Positions 42,010 to 53,400 of a stretch of DNA of 64,000 nt are shown here, one piece after another. Within the stretch, counting starts at the first letter, position 1, and every line of letters begins with the position of its first letter. The position numbers and the translations under genes were made by a program. Source of the stretch: Diphasiastrum complanatum (Eukaryota > Streptophyta > Lycopodiopsida > Lycopodiales > Lycopodiaceae); NCBI GenBank assembly GCA_029204225.1, contig CM055102.1, positions 13,835,658 through 13,899,657 on the forward strand. Reading direction: 5' to 3'. The notes beneath the pieces are model-generated. The model worked only from the letters and a program-made list of their open reading frames with translations. It did no database searches and had not been told where the DNA came from.

Positions 42010-42873
42010 ACCTTTCCGATATCGCAGACACGCGAGTAGATCGTAGATGAATTAATTGTATACAGGTTCTCGCGTGGCTCTGATATCAGACAAAGAGATT
42101 CCAATATCGCAGGGGCGCGAGCAGGGACCGAGCCTCTCAGAAAGAAACTAGACCGTCGCACGACTTTGATATTCTGTTTGGGCGACCGAGAGAAAGACAC
42201 AATTCACAAATCTGATAAGCAAATGGTTTTTAATCACAGTCTCTGCTTATATAGAGAGATATTTTTTATGCATTGAATGAAAGAGCGCCACGTGCCAATT
42301 TCTGATTAATGTGTCATGTTAATGATTGTTCCACACATGCAGATATACATGTCCAATTTTGAACCACATACGTGCCAATTTTTTATTGGTGTGTCCTATT
42401 AATGATTGTTCCACACGTGCAGATATATGTGTCCGATTTTCAACCACACGTGTCACCTATGGATTTGGCCGACATTTCACATAAATGCTCCACACGTGAA
42501 CGGCTGTGATGAATCTGCGAGGTGTATATAAGGGCTAAACACTGTCATAAAATGTTTTGCTTACTCAGAGATCTTGATTGCAATATCGCAACCATGTGAC
42601 TCTACTGCTTTTGATCTTATTTGCCAGCACTCCCTCGCGTGCCTGTGATATTGGATATTCTTGTCAACTACCCAATATCGCTACCGCACGACGTTGCTGT
42701 TACTTTTCAAAATTTTCAGCTCACCGTTGCGTGCCTTCCATATCTTTACATGCTTGTTTCCTTCATATCACTGCCACGCGACAGTGCCTCTCCGAATTTG
42801 AATTTTGGCCATTCCTTGCTGCGATATCCAGTATCTAGTTTTCCTTGTCATATCTAATATAAAATCTGACAAG
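42010..42873. promoter_or_regulatory. Divergent promoter between genes D and B
   Basis: A minus-strand TATA box CTATATAAGC (42245-42254) serves gene D and a plus-strand TGTATATAAGGG (about 42523-42534) serves gene B, about 270 bases apart. Between them are two 80-bp direct repeats (from 42291 and 42371, with CGTGCCAATT and AATGATTGTTCCACAC). Four CACGTG G-box cores occur at about 42289, 42413, 42447 and 42494. Both leaders carry repeated GATAT/ATATC segments next to CGCG or GCGTG. The two-way arrangement suggests co-regulation. Confidence 0.65.
42291..42450. repeat. 80-bp direct repeats in the divergent promoter
   Basis: Units start CGTGCCAATT at 42291 and 42371 and each includes TTAATGATTGTTCCACAC, GCAGATATA and TGTCC. 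A partial third starts at about 42449. Confidence 0.88.
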
Positions 42874-44390
42874 ATGCATAAGTTCCTCTCTGATGCTGGT
42901 GTTCTAGACAAGACTGAGTACTTTTCATCTCTTTTTCGACTGAAATTTGATGTCGAGATATTTGTGCTTGAGCACAAGTCTCACCTATTGGAATTATTCG
43001 AAAAGTTTCGGACTAGCATCCAAGAATTATCTCTTGTTATTGATGGCCTGAAATTTATTCATTTCCATGAATTGATAGTTGCCCAGCCTAAAGCCAAACA
43101 CAAGCATGATAGGAAGTTTACCAAGCTTGACGAGAGCCTGAAGGTTGTACAATATTGAGAATCCTATAGATGATCATGTAGGTTTATAGCTGAGGGCATA
43201 GCTTTTATTTTCTTCATGTATGTCTTAATACCTGATGAAGGCCAATCTTCCAGATCAATTGGTGTTGGTTCTTCAAGTAGAACATCTACTCAGAGATGTA
43301 TTGTCGATGTGGACAAAATTTAGAAGACGAAGTATTGGGTGATGAGGAAGAGGCTAGGCTGGCTTCGATGTATGACCTTGCTCTATCACGGTCAATGGTA
43401 ATATCTTCTACAGGTGTAGAAGAACACGATAAAAGCAAGACACTTATTGACATTCTTGTATACCATATGAATAGTCTACCATATTTTTCATTGAATGATA
43501 TTGGGGATGTGTTAGATATGAGAGAGGATGAGATCCTATCTATACTAGCCAATGCAATATCTGAATTTTCGGATATAATAGACTTCAATCATAATGATTT
43601 AATTGAAGGGATTGACTATGAAGATGAAGGTGATTGGAAGTCTGGAGAGCAGGCCTTACAAATTGCAAGGCAACAATGTCTAGCCTATGGAGCAAATGCT
43701 CCTAGTGAGGAGGAGTTTATTGAGTTTCAAAAAAGATATCCTCCTCCAGAGCAATACGTTTTTTCTGAGGTAGTGAGAAGTATTCTTGTTGGGCATGACT
43801 TGCGTGGAAAAGGATTGTTGGAGTATGACCAACATGACATGGTAATTTTCATTTTCTTATTCTATCATAATCATATTTGGCATTCTATTCAATCAAAATC
43901 CATCTAAAAGTTAAATTGATTACAAATTTTTGTATTTATGTTGCAGGACACAATTGAAGTTGATGATTTTTCTACGAGAAGAGGAGGTGCCCGAGGTGTT
44001 GTTGGCCAAAAGGATTCAACATTGTGCCATTACTTGAAATCCTTTGTACAAAATGAAATTTGTATTCAAAATGACAACTTTTATTCACAAGCAGAAACTA
44101 TAGTAATGGCAATAAAGGCATTGTCCTATTTTTGTGATGGACATAGATATCCTAACAGACATACAAAATCATTTTTGTGAAGACAAATATAGTTATAAAA
44201 ATATTGGGTTATGTTTTTGAAAATGTATTCAAAAGATCATATGCTTTAGCAGTGTACGCAAGTTACATAGAGTTGAGCAAACGAGGATCGATTGAGCATC
44301 TAGATCCATATGAGAGGAGAAAATTTCTTCACGACCATACTGCTCAGCTGACCTTTTGTACCGATGAGGATATGTAATGTTTTAATTGTT
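42874..44390 (+). pseudogene. Gene B: unrecognised multi-exon gene
   Basis: I do not recognise this protein. The first block (42874-43158) starts MHKFLSDAGVLDK and ends in a stop after LDESLKVVQY. A second block (43296-43840) is acidic and includes MREDEILSILANAI, GIDYEDEGDWKSGEQAL, EEEFIEFQKRYPPPEQYVFS and VGHDLRGKGLLEY. It splices cleanly (ATG|GTAATT...TTGCAG|GACACA, intron 43841-43947) to DTIEVDDFSTRRGGARG, CHYLKSFVQNEIC and IKALSYFCDGHRYPNRHTK. A one-base shift at about 44178 leads to ILGYVFENVFKRSYALAVYA and PYERRKFLHDHTAQLTFC. It has no signal peptide or membrane helix. The divergent promoter and cluster position tie it to gene D. Confidence 0.45.
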
Positions 44391-44396
44391 TTTCTA

Positions 44397-46946
44397 TTAC
44401 AATGATGAAGTTGAACTGTTTCTCCTCAGATGTTGAAATGCCTTTTTGAATAAAATTAGATTTGTTGAATATTTGGTTTGATATCTAAACTGTGCTCTTC
44501 TATAGAACCATTGAAATAATTGATATAAATAGCATCTCTTTGAATTATATCCTCCATGGTTGGTTGCTCGATGAAAAGATCCTCTTGCTTGCCAATGCGA
44601 TTTCTCCATACCTTGAGAAGACCATATGCTCATACTTCCATATTCTTTTGCAAAAAATGTGGTGTGATGTAATAGAATATGATGCAACCACTAAAATACA
44701 TATATCAAAAATCAAATATATGACATTTTTGAACAATTTTTGCACAAAAAACAGATAGTGAATTACCATATAGTGTGTAACATGATCCTCTCCCCAACAT
44801 TCTGCTACCGATTTGACAAATATCTCACAATATCTTTGTAAATTTGCAATGTCGATTTCAAATAACTTTTCTTTTTGCAACATGCTAATCAAATTGTCGA
44901 GATTTTGCCATACTGCAGCTTTTTTTTAATCTTGTGTTGCCTCTATCTTCAAAATCTTTTGATGTTGCAACGTCGTCTTTCCAAACATTGTATGTCACGG
45001 TAGAATACTTTCCATTGTGATTGGATAAAAAAAACTTCTATCTTTTGCACCTCCAACAAATGGCTTGTTTGGAATGTTCCCTGATTTACCCGATAGTATT
45101 TCACTTTTTTCTATTTTTACATTCTCCTTGTGCAAACCTGCTTTTGAAAGTACTTGCTCTAATATCTCAATTCCAATTTTAGAGGCCGATTCAGGTTTGG
45201 TATTCCAGACATACAAAATATGATTGTAAATCAATTTTTTAATAAATCGTACTCAGCATGCAATGTGCATATGTGAATGTTGATCAATGGAATTGCCAAC
45301 ACAGGTCTAAAGTTCAGATCCTCTCGATCTCTTGTTGGACCAACTCTTGATCTTGTCAAATTCAAGTCTTTACAATTCTTCATACAATACAAACAAGGAT
45401 GTTTAGTATTTGCCCCATGCGAAACATTATACATACATTTTAGTGTCTTTAAATCACCTACAAGATGCCATAAAATTTGAAACGTGCCATAGTTTGGCAC
45501 ATAAATCTTGTTTCCACCCATGTGCTCTTCAATGATCTTCGCATAATTTGATGTCAAAAAAATCCACGACAAGATAGCATGGTCTTCTTTTAGAACCTGA
45601 AAAGTAATAAACACATACAAAGTTACAAACATTGACATTAGCAAGCTTAGGTGATAAGATACAATAATAAGTAAAATTGAAATATACCTGAAATGCTGTT
45701 AACTACCATATTTCATTCTTTGATTGAACACTAAATGATGAATCATCTGCATCATTTTCAGTAATGTTTAATGCTCTGTTCCATTTTTTGTCCCTTAACA
45801 ATTTCAGACTCATCAAGTTTTATAACCAATATCAATTTTCCTTGGACTTCTCTTTCAAATATTTTGTAATATTTAATCATGTATGCCACTACTTTGTTAA
45901 TATCCAAAAATAAATTGTTGGACTCATTGTATTCCAATATTCCACTCTCACATGTATACAATTTCTTGATATGAAATGGTTCACCTATAAGCATATTCAT
46001 AGTCTCATTAAGACAATATCAAGCTTTTTTTACTCTAAACGGACGAGGAAGAGATAGCTTTCGAATCTTCACATGTGCAAAGGCTTCCTGTACAATTTTA
46101 AACAATAGAGTATATGCTTTACGACTAATTCTTGAATCATCACATGCTCCCTAGATAACTCTTGCATCCAAGACATGTTGAATGCTCTGTATAATCACTG
46201 TAGCAATATCATTCTTAATCCTGTCATAACAAGAATTCTTTAACATTTCTTTTGTAGTTTTTGATGACAATATGGAACCCAAAGATTTTCCAATACTCGT
46301 AGAATCTTTATGATATTCTCTCGCCACCAAAGATGATTTGCAAAACATAATAAATAATAAAATTAGCAAGCATTAGAAAAACAAGGACATAAAAACTTAG
46401 CAAGCGTGTCATTTGCTCTTTTAATTAATACTTACTTCAATGTCTGAATCCTTTTCTTCTTGTTTCCACTTCTTGAAGACAGATCATCTATGTCTTTTTT
46501 TGGAAGTCGTTTGCGTTTTCTCATGTCTAATTTTCTCCTGAGAACTTCGCCTTCAGCAATAGCACTCAGGCTTTCCCTTTTAAAATTCTCAACGTCTCTC
46601 AACATAACTTGATTGGATATTTGAAGATTAGTAACAATAGTTTGCAATTCTGATATATTGGAGCTCAATGTCATATTGATAGTATCCCAACAATCCACTA
46701 TGTCCATTACACACAAAATTCAAGCCCAGTAGTTTGAAAGTCCAGAAAACATCCTATACTTGGATCTTTGGGATAGATTGATCCAACTATCCACAAATCA
46801 ATATTTCTACAATTTCTTTGTCTAAGTTCTTTCTTACAAGTCTCATTAATCTGACCAGCTTTGGTGTTTTTCTTATTAACTGGAGCACAATCAAGTGGGA
46901 GCACAATATGAAGATCAAACTTTTCCATTATTTCAAAATCAAACAA
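44397..46946 (-). pseudogene. Gene C: transposase-like protein with D...D...E candidate triad, interrupted
   Basis: Minus-strand order: MEKFDLHIVLPLDC (46928); a coiled coil plus nuclear-localisation-like RKRKRLPKK (about 46500); then after an intron one frame from 46350 to 45758 holding DSTSIGKSLGSILS, ISRKAYTLLFKIVQ and LPRPFRVKKA. It is broken by TAG at 46151 and a TGA at about 46030. KLILVIKLDES (about 45814) would give the first Asp, and WHLVGDLKTLKCMYN (about 45455) the second. Zinc-binding-like CLYC...HICTLHA (45393-45273), WGEDHVTHYM (about 44780) and EYGSMSIWSSQGMEKSHW (about 44606) follow, the last with the candidate Glu. I recall similar proteins as repetitive 'hypothetical' families in seed-free plants and other eukaryotes. 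The RNase H-fold assignment is inference. The copy is inactive. Confidence 0.6.
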
Positions 46947-46949
46947 ACT

Positions 46950-47998
46950 AAATTATGTAACGAGAAAATAATTCACACAAAACCAAAACAAGCTTGTAAA
47001 TCATTAAACATGCATGTTATATAATCTACCTTTCAAATGTTTTCAAAGATTTTTGGAGGGAACACCAAAAACTTATCCTCTCCTCCTCCTCCCACTACTA
47101 ATATCTTCTTGAGAGCGTGAATAAAAGCTTTTTGGTGTGCTTAGGCCGCGTGTGCTTAGTCGACTGTGTGCTTAGGCGGTGTGTTTATTTCATTTGAGCT
47201 GGAAACTAGAAAGATAGCAACAAATCTTGTCGTGTTTACTTTCTCTCTCTAATCATTTTCTCACTAAGTTCAAGTTTGTTATAGTGCCCTTTTTGAGTTG
47301 AGGTTTCCCCTAATGATCTCAAAAACAAGTTTGAGAAAAGGCCTAAATTTCCAGGTGGCAAGAGGAATTTTCAGAGAATATCCAATCCAGGGTGGTGAAT
47401 GCTCTAACAACTATCTTAGCTAAGTATTCTACTTGACATTAGATTAACCACCTTCCATCAATGTTTTTCAACATGCAGGTTCACAGGAGGATTTTGGGCA
47501 CAAATCCCTTTATTCTCAACATGCAGTCACCGAAATCATGTACAAAAAATGTTAATTGTTCATATTAACATGATGAATTGACTTACATCAATCAATCTAT
47601 GAACCCAAACTGTGATGACACGATTCAACACATTATGGATTGAAGCATGCAATCAAACTTAACCAAGTGGAATCTAGCAAAAAAACAAGCCTCCAGATCT
47701 ACACTAGCAGATCATTCTACCACAATTGAAACCTTCCTCAAAGAATAGAAAATTATGAATGAAGTCACAAAAATTCTCAGCATCAATACCAAATTTAGCC
47801 TAGTAGAAGACCACTCTACCACAATTTTGGAGAGTATGCTGCAACCAGAATTTTGTGAATCCGTTTTCATTACCCCACATGAGAAATCAGCACTCCAATC
47901 CGAGGATGCAACTCCAAGTGCTTTCACTTCTAATCACAAGTAGAACTTGCCTCTATCCCATCCAAGACCGCATCTTAGCTGGCGGGCTCTGATACCAA
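46950..47998. other. No gene recognised; short GTGTGCTTAG repeats
   Basis: GTGTGCTTAG occurs three times at about 47134-47180 with 16-17 base spacing. The rest is AT-rich with short frames only. A copia leader probably occupies about 47700-47986. Confidence 0.45.
47987..47998 (-). other. Primer binding site
   Basis: TGGTATCAGAGC on the minus strand, one base downstream of the LTR end ...CTTTACA. It marks the LTR at 47999 as a 5' LTR in minus orientation. Confidence 0.8.
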
Positions 47999-48487
47999 TG
48001 TAAAGACCACTAGGGAAAACCCCTAAGATGAGGCTAGGAAACACAAGAGAGATTGTGGAGCAAAACCACCCAACCAATCCTAGATCCCTCCTGGAGTACC
48101 CTCCAGGATCTAGTCCCCAAGCCATGCCATGTGATAACAAGAGGAGAAGAGCTCTATAGGTAACCTAGACCAAAATCGTCGACGAGATAATCTCTACCTC
48201 AATATATAGAGAGTAGGATCTTGTGCATGATCCCATGCAATCCCCATGCAGGTCAACTATAAATAGATCACAGCTCTTTATGCGTATCTCCTGCCTATAT
48301 CAATCACACATACATGCACTACTCCATATGTCTCAATTAGAGTGTCTGGGTCCTTTCAAGGTCATTAGTCACCAACAGGCCTCGATGTGGAATAAATTCT
48401 AGGCATGACCAATAATCTCAAACACTGGAGGGCTGGTCTATCATATTAGGACTATTCCATGTCCTTAGCTGAATATGGTCGTAACAA
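47999..48487 (-). mobile_element. LTR (489 bp) in minus orientation, truncating a copia integrase
   Basis: Minus-strand ends are TGTTACGACC and ...GGTCTTTACA, with a primer binding site just beyond. Its outer edge at 48487 falls inside a copia integrase frame, so the element inserted into that older copy. The interior contains CTCCTGGAGTACCCTCCAGGA, a short palindrome. The partner LTR is missing. Confidence 0.78.
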
Positions 48488-49065
48488 TTATGTTGACATA
48501 GCATGTGCATCCAAAAGTTCTAAGAAAGTTGACACATGGCCTCCTCTTGAATAGCATCTCAAATGGTGTCCTTCCATCCAAAATTGCACTCGGCCACCTA
48601 TTGCACAAGAGGGTCCTTGGTGTTGTATACTCCCTCTTGATCCCATGCTCATCACAAAAAGCCTTGGACTTGGTAGATATGTACTTCACCACCATTGTCA
48701 CTCCTTAAGCACTTGATCCTTGTGAAAAATTGGTTCTCCCTTGCATTCTTGAACTTAACAAAGACATCATACACTTCATCCTTGCACTTTAGTAGATAGA
48801 TCCAACAAAATCTACTAAAATCATCAATGAAAGCTACATACATCTTAGCTCCACTTATGTTTATTCCATGAATATCCGAATGTAACTTGAAAGGCTTTGT
48901 AGATCTAGATGTAGATCTAGTATAAGGTAGTCTATGTGACTTTGACAAAGCACAAGACTCACAAACATGACTGATATACTTTTTAAGGAACTTGGAAGAC
49001 CAATCACAACTTGCTTCCTAGCCATTACCTCCAATGACTTGAAGTTGAGGTGTCCCACCCTTTAT
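48488..49065 (-). pseudogene. Ty1/copia integrase remnant
   Basis: The minus strand reads GHLNFKSLEVMARKQVV (gag-pre-integrase), LHSDIHGIN, YVAFIDDFSRFCWIYLLK, RSDNGGEV, EHGIKREYTTPRT and GRTPFEMLFKRRPCVNFLRT followed by FGCTCYV, where it meets the LTR at 48487. Both catalytic Asp contexts are visible (FIDDFS and RSDNGG). The usual NGVAERKN Glu context is altered. Frames shift between blocks. A further open stretch upstream (49070-49210) may be the preceding domain but is not recognised. Confidence 0.85.
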
Positions 49066-49273
49066 TGCCAAACCTCTTGAATGGGTATTTGTCGATCTGG
49101 TACAAGAGTGTGTAGCAGATTGTTCCGCTCTTCGACTGTCACATCCAATTCTTTTAGGATCCGCTCCTTTTCCGTCTGAGCGATATGCAATCCAATCTAG
49201 CATGCTCTAGAATTGATATATTCTCCAAATCATTGATAGATTGTGAATTCGTCCTTCATAACCTGAAACACAA

Positions 49274-49640
49274 GCTTTGATACCATGTGAAGTATTTCAT
49301 ATCATTAAGATCCAAAATATCCCTTTGATATTTGACTAAAAAGACAAGCAAATCACCAATCGTGCCAATGTAGAAAAACCAACATCTACACTATGAATTG
49401 GATGTGAACTCTAATAGATCTTGATCATATACATATTTCAAGATGCTCATTACCGAATGGATTTGGATCTGAGCATTAAATCCAACACTTTGTAGTAATT
49501 CTTGAATTTAGTCTAAATGAATTTACCTCCATCATCAGTCCGAATTGTCTTGATTTTCTTGGAAGTTCGATTCTCAGCTTCTTGCTTGAACTGAGGAAAA
49601 TACTTGAAGTCTTCTGATTTCTTTTTCAGAAAAATAGACT
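49274..49640 (-). mobile_element. LTR end with primer binding site (minus orientation)
   Basis: TGGTATCAAAGC (49274-49285 in reverse complement) directly follows ...ATACTTCACA, an LTR 3' end at 49286. The other LTR edge is not defined; the stated end is arbitrary. Confidence 0.4.
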
Positions 49641-49769
49641 ACTATCCTCCTTGAATAATTGTTGATGAAGGTCAAAAGGCATTTTGCTCCCCCCTGTCGA
49701 GAGAGTCTACATGGGTCCACATATGTCACTGTGTAGGAAAGCAACCTAGATCAAGATTTCGAAAAGGAC

Positions 49770-50464
49770 AATCCACTATAGCTAAGTCCATTTTAGAACT
49801 GATTCTTAGTGATTTGTGTGGTCCTATGAGAATACCCTCTTTGGGTTCTACACTATATTTTATCACTTTTATTGATGATTATTCTATATTTATGTGAGAA
49901 AATCAGATCCAAAACACACTTGATGGATCATAGATCTTTAGCCAAATCTGGTTGCACATCTAGATTTAGCTACAAAATAGAAATAATCACTTCACACATG
50001 CTAGAACTTGGAAATGTATGAAGATCTAATCATAAGCACTTATATCTGATTTGCTATTGTCCATGTCCACAACAACAACAACCTATATTCATTCACACAT
50101 GTGGATGCAAGATCAACAATAAAAATCACATTCTACACACTAGAAATCAAGATTTCTTGAGAAATGCACATGAGAGCATATAGAATCAAAAGAGGTGAAT
50201 TCTCCCAACTAAACTAGTTGACATTTTTCACAATTTACCATAACAATGTTTATCAAGAACAAGTTAGAGGCATTCAACTACTTTAAAGAATTCAAGCAAT
50301 TTGATGAGACACAAACTGGACCAAAAATCGAGACCCTACGCTCTAATTGTGGGAGAAAATACATGTCAAACTATCTTGCTTCATGCGGTATGCATCATCA
50401 GTTCACCACCAGCCATATTCCACAGCAAAATGGAGCAGCGGAGAGGAAGAACCTAACATTATAA
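49770..50464 (+). pseudogene. Ty1/copia integrase split by an LTR-like insertion
   Basis: The plus strand encodes ELILSDLCGPMRIPSLGS and FITFIDDYSIFM (to about 49890), then about 355 bases of foreign sequence beginning TGTGAGAAAATCAG and ending ACCATAACA. It then resumes with FIKNKLEAFNYFKEFKQF, IETLRSNCGRKYMS and PQQNGAAERKNLTL (50246-50464), which keeps the catalytic Glu context. The foreign piece has TG...CA ends and could be a solo LTR, but no clear 5-bp target duplication is seen. Confidence 0.8.
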
Positions 50465-53400
50465 AGTTTTATCATAAGGGCAAGAAGCAACAAAATTGCT
50501 GCCATTAACAAACATTCCAAAATTCTGAGCACTCAGAAAAAGCATCAATGTACAGAGGATTAATGTAACAATAATATGTAGTAGTACATTTGAAAATATT
50601 CGCACTTATTGGGCGTAAGATTTACATCATCTGAAGTTGAATCTATAAATTTGGTTACCTATATTTGCAATTCATTTTACAACTACTACATGCCTACATG
50701 GATGAATATACTACTTGCCAAATGCTTGATCTAACACATGGACTATCACTTATACTTATTTGAAGCTAGGAAAAAACTTGTGCGTCTTTTTTTGCTTTGT
50801 GTGTGTTTTCCCACTACAACACTACTTCCCATCATTAATTTCTTTAGATGTATATGGACCATCCTATCAAAGACATTCCTCATTTCTTACTATTAACCTT
50901 TTTATAAGGAAACCATTAATGTCATGCACCTACTCTCATATTTTTCAATTTTTACTATTGATCATTGACGTAGAGACACCAATGCCCTTGACTTATTTGA
51001 CAAGTGAATGACACCACATTGTGTGGCTACTTATGACAACAAATCCCATAATCTAATAAGAACTCCAAAAGGCCATAGGTCAAATGTGAAACAAGAGATT
51101 CAAGAATTTGGTTCGTTTATCAATGCTATTGCAAAGACCAACAATAACTTCAACTACATAGGGTTGGACATGAAATCAGAATCAACAATACATTAGATTG
51201 GAAAACCGAGTACATTAGGAAGCCAGTTCACTATTGGTCATTGGGAAATCATGATGATTAACAACCATGGTTAGCACAATAACACTCTATGTGTCTTATG
51301 AGGTGGCATGGCAACTAGGCAGTGGTTAGTGTCACACTCACTAGCATTCACTCAAAACTAAAGACGCATCTCAAAGGTACAGTGATGAACAAAATATCAA
51401 ATTTGCATATATCCCAATTAGCAAGGAACAAAGTGGAGCACATACCAAAGCTTGCACCTTATTGTACTTTTCGCTCTATCTTCAAAGTTCATAGTCCAGC
51501 TGCTACTCCAGCTCAGCCTCGAGGTGTAGTAAGGGCTGATTCATCTCAAGATTATTGATTCATCAATTGGCTGAGTCTGATATTCCTGTCCAATTGTGGA
51601 AATTTAAGATCGGGTTGCAAGTACCTGGCTTTCTTTTCATCATATTTGTACTTACTACTTAGTAGCTAATGTATCATGCATATGCCTTTCATCGACCAAC
51701 GCGGCTCTGATCTGGTGAGATACACGGCTTTTGACGGTTTGTAAATGCTTGTCATTAATCATCATGAAAAAAAAATTTCTGCTCTCACAAGAAGAGCTCG
51801 AGCCTCGTTGTATAGACTATAGCTAGCAGATTCAACCAGTATTATGAGAAGAATAGCACCTAGCGATGTATGACTTTAAGTGATCGTGGGCCTGAGCGTA
51901 CTATTCTAGTGAAAGACGGTTGTATGAGTGAAATCTGGGTATAGCTGCAACTTTACAGTACAAGTACGAAATTTTACTAACCCTCTACGTAACTTGGCAA
52001 ATCATGTAACTAAAAGAACCCTGAAAGAAAGGTAGTAATCCAGGTTTTTTAGATTTTAAGATATGGAATTCAGATTAAATGTGTGTGCAAGTAGATGGGT
52101 AAAGTACACTGCGAGTAGCGTGAATAGGAATGTATTTAAGAATAATAGATTATGATCATTCCTACCGTAAATGATAACCATGTACTAAGGTAAACTTTCA
52201 CTTTTTGAGTATTTAATATAGGTCTTTGTAGGGCCTGATACACAAACAACTTACAACTTTACAAGTTACAGTGGTCGTAGTGAAATTTTTCATACAATTC
52301 ACTCTAGACTACAAGACTTTGAAGTTTGAATTGTTGCTGCATGCAGGCACGTCTTACAAATTGAGACAGTAAATTGTTTGTGAGGGGAATATCTCAATGG
52401 AATGCAAAGACTCACGTAATGCCGCTGGCATTGCAATTTATTCCATGCACAAAATACCACTAACTTATTTTCCATAAATAGAATTGCGTAAGACTTACAC
52501 TGAGCTACTTATGGTAGAATGATTTAAGCTGGATACGTCCAAAACATAAATTAAGTATGAAGACGGGTTCCTGTACACGACGTTCACATTGCAGTTACTG
52601 TTTATCTCCAGTTTCAGCAAAGCAAAGCATTTAGATTGAAAGTACACTACCAAATTCCAGACGGGCTGTCGTTTATATAAAGAAGAAGATAGTTGAAGTG
52701 GAGATATTGACCCGACTCAACTCACTGCCTTCGCTAGCACCACTAACAAACCCAATTGGTTGAGCCGGGGCAACATCCCCATTTCGCAAAGCTTTGATCA
52801 ATCATCATCGTAGTGAGCGAGTAATTAAGAACAACATTGCCTGTAGTAGTCCATAGACAAAACAAGAGCTTGATCGTATCAGGAACTAGAATTTGAATCA
52901 GCAAATCGCTCCAAATTCACAAGTACGTCAGGAAATTAGCTCACTTGCATGCATTGATTGATGCATGGATATGCAAGACGACTAAACTATTAACTTATCA
53001 TTTCAGGCACCTCTCTGGAATATTCTGTACTATTTTTCACATATTGCAACTATGAATGTAAGGAATACATTTGGGTCAATTGCCAATCAAATCATTCATG
53101 AATCTTTGACAAAATATGCTTGCTTTTGGGATCAAGACCCTAAATCTCACTCTCTAGGGGACATTGTCTCTATGAATCTCATACACAAGCAAATATAGTG
53201 CTAAGCAAGAGGGTTTATATGGTGAGAGTAGATGAGTAGAAGTCACAAAAAACAACAAAAGCAAAGTGCTAAGAGTTCAAGTGCCAGCTATTTGCCGGCT
53301 CCTTTGCTCACTTCCAAGAAATGGATAACTATTTACTTTTGTAGTAAATTTCATGTCCATGTCCAAGTAGAATATTTACAAGATCCTAGATAAAGTTTTA

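Noticed and set aside
42010-42200. An N-terminal extension of the H3-like protein upstream of ATG 42009
   Set aside because: The tail ARTKQTAR directly follows the ATG at 42009 as in H3, and the upstream sequence has the leader motif array, so it is 5' leader.
38000-47340. Terminal inverted repeats for the 38-47 kb cluster
   Set aside because: I compared the likely ends (for example CTATAAGGGCCCTTTG near 38080 and TATAGTGCCCTTTTTG near 47283). The similarity is partial and in an unconvincing arrangement, so I do not claim ends.
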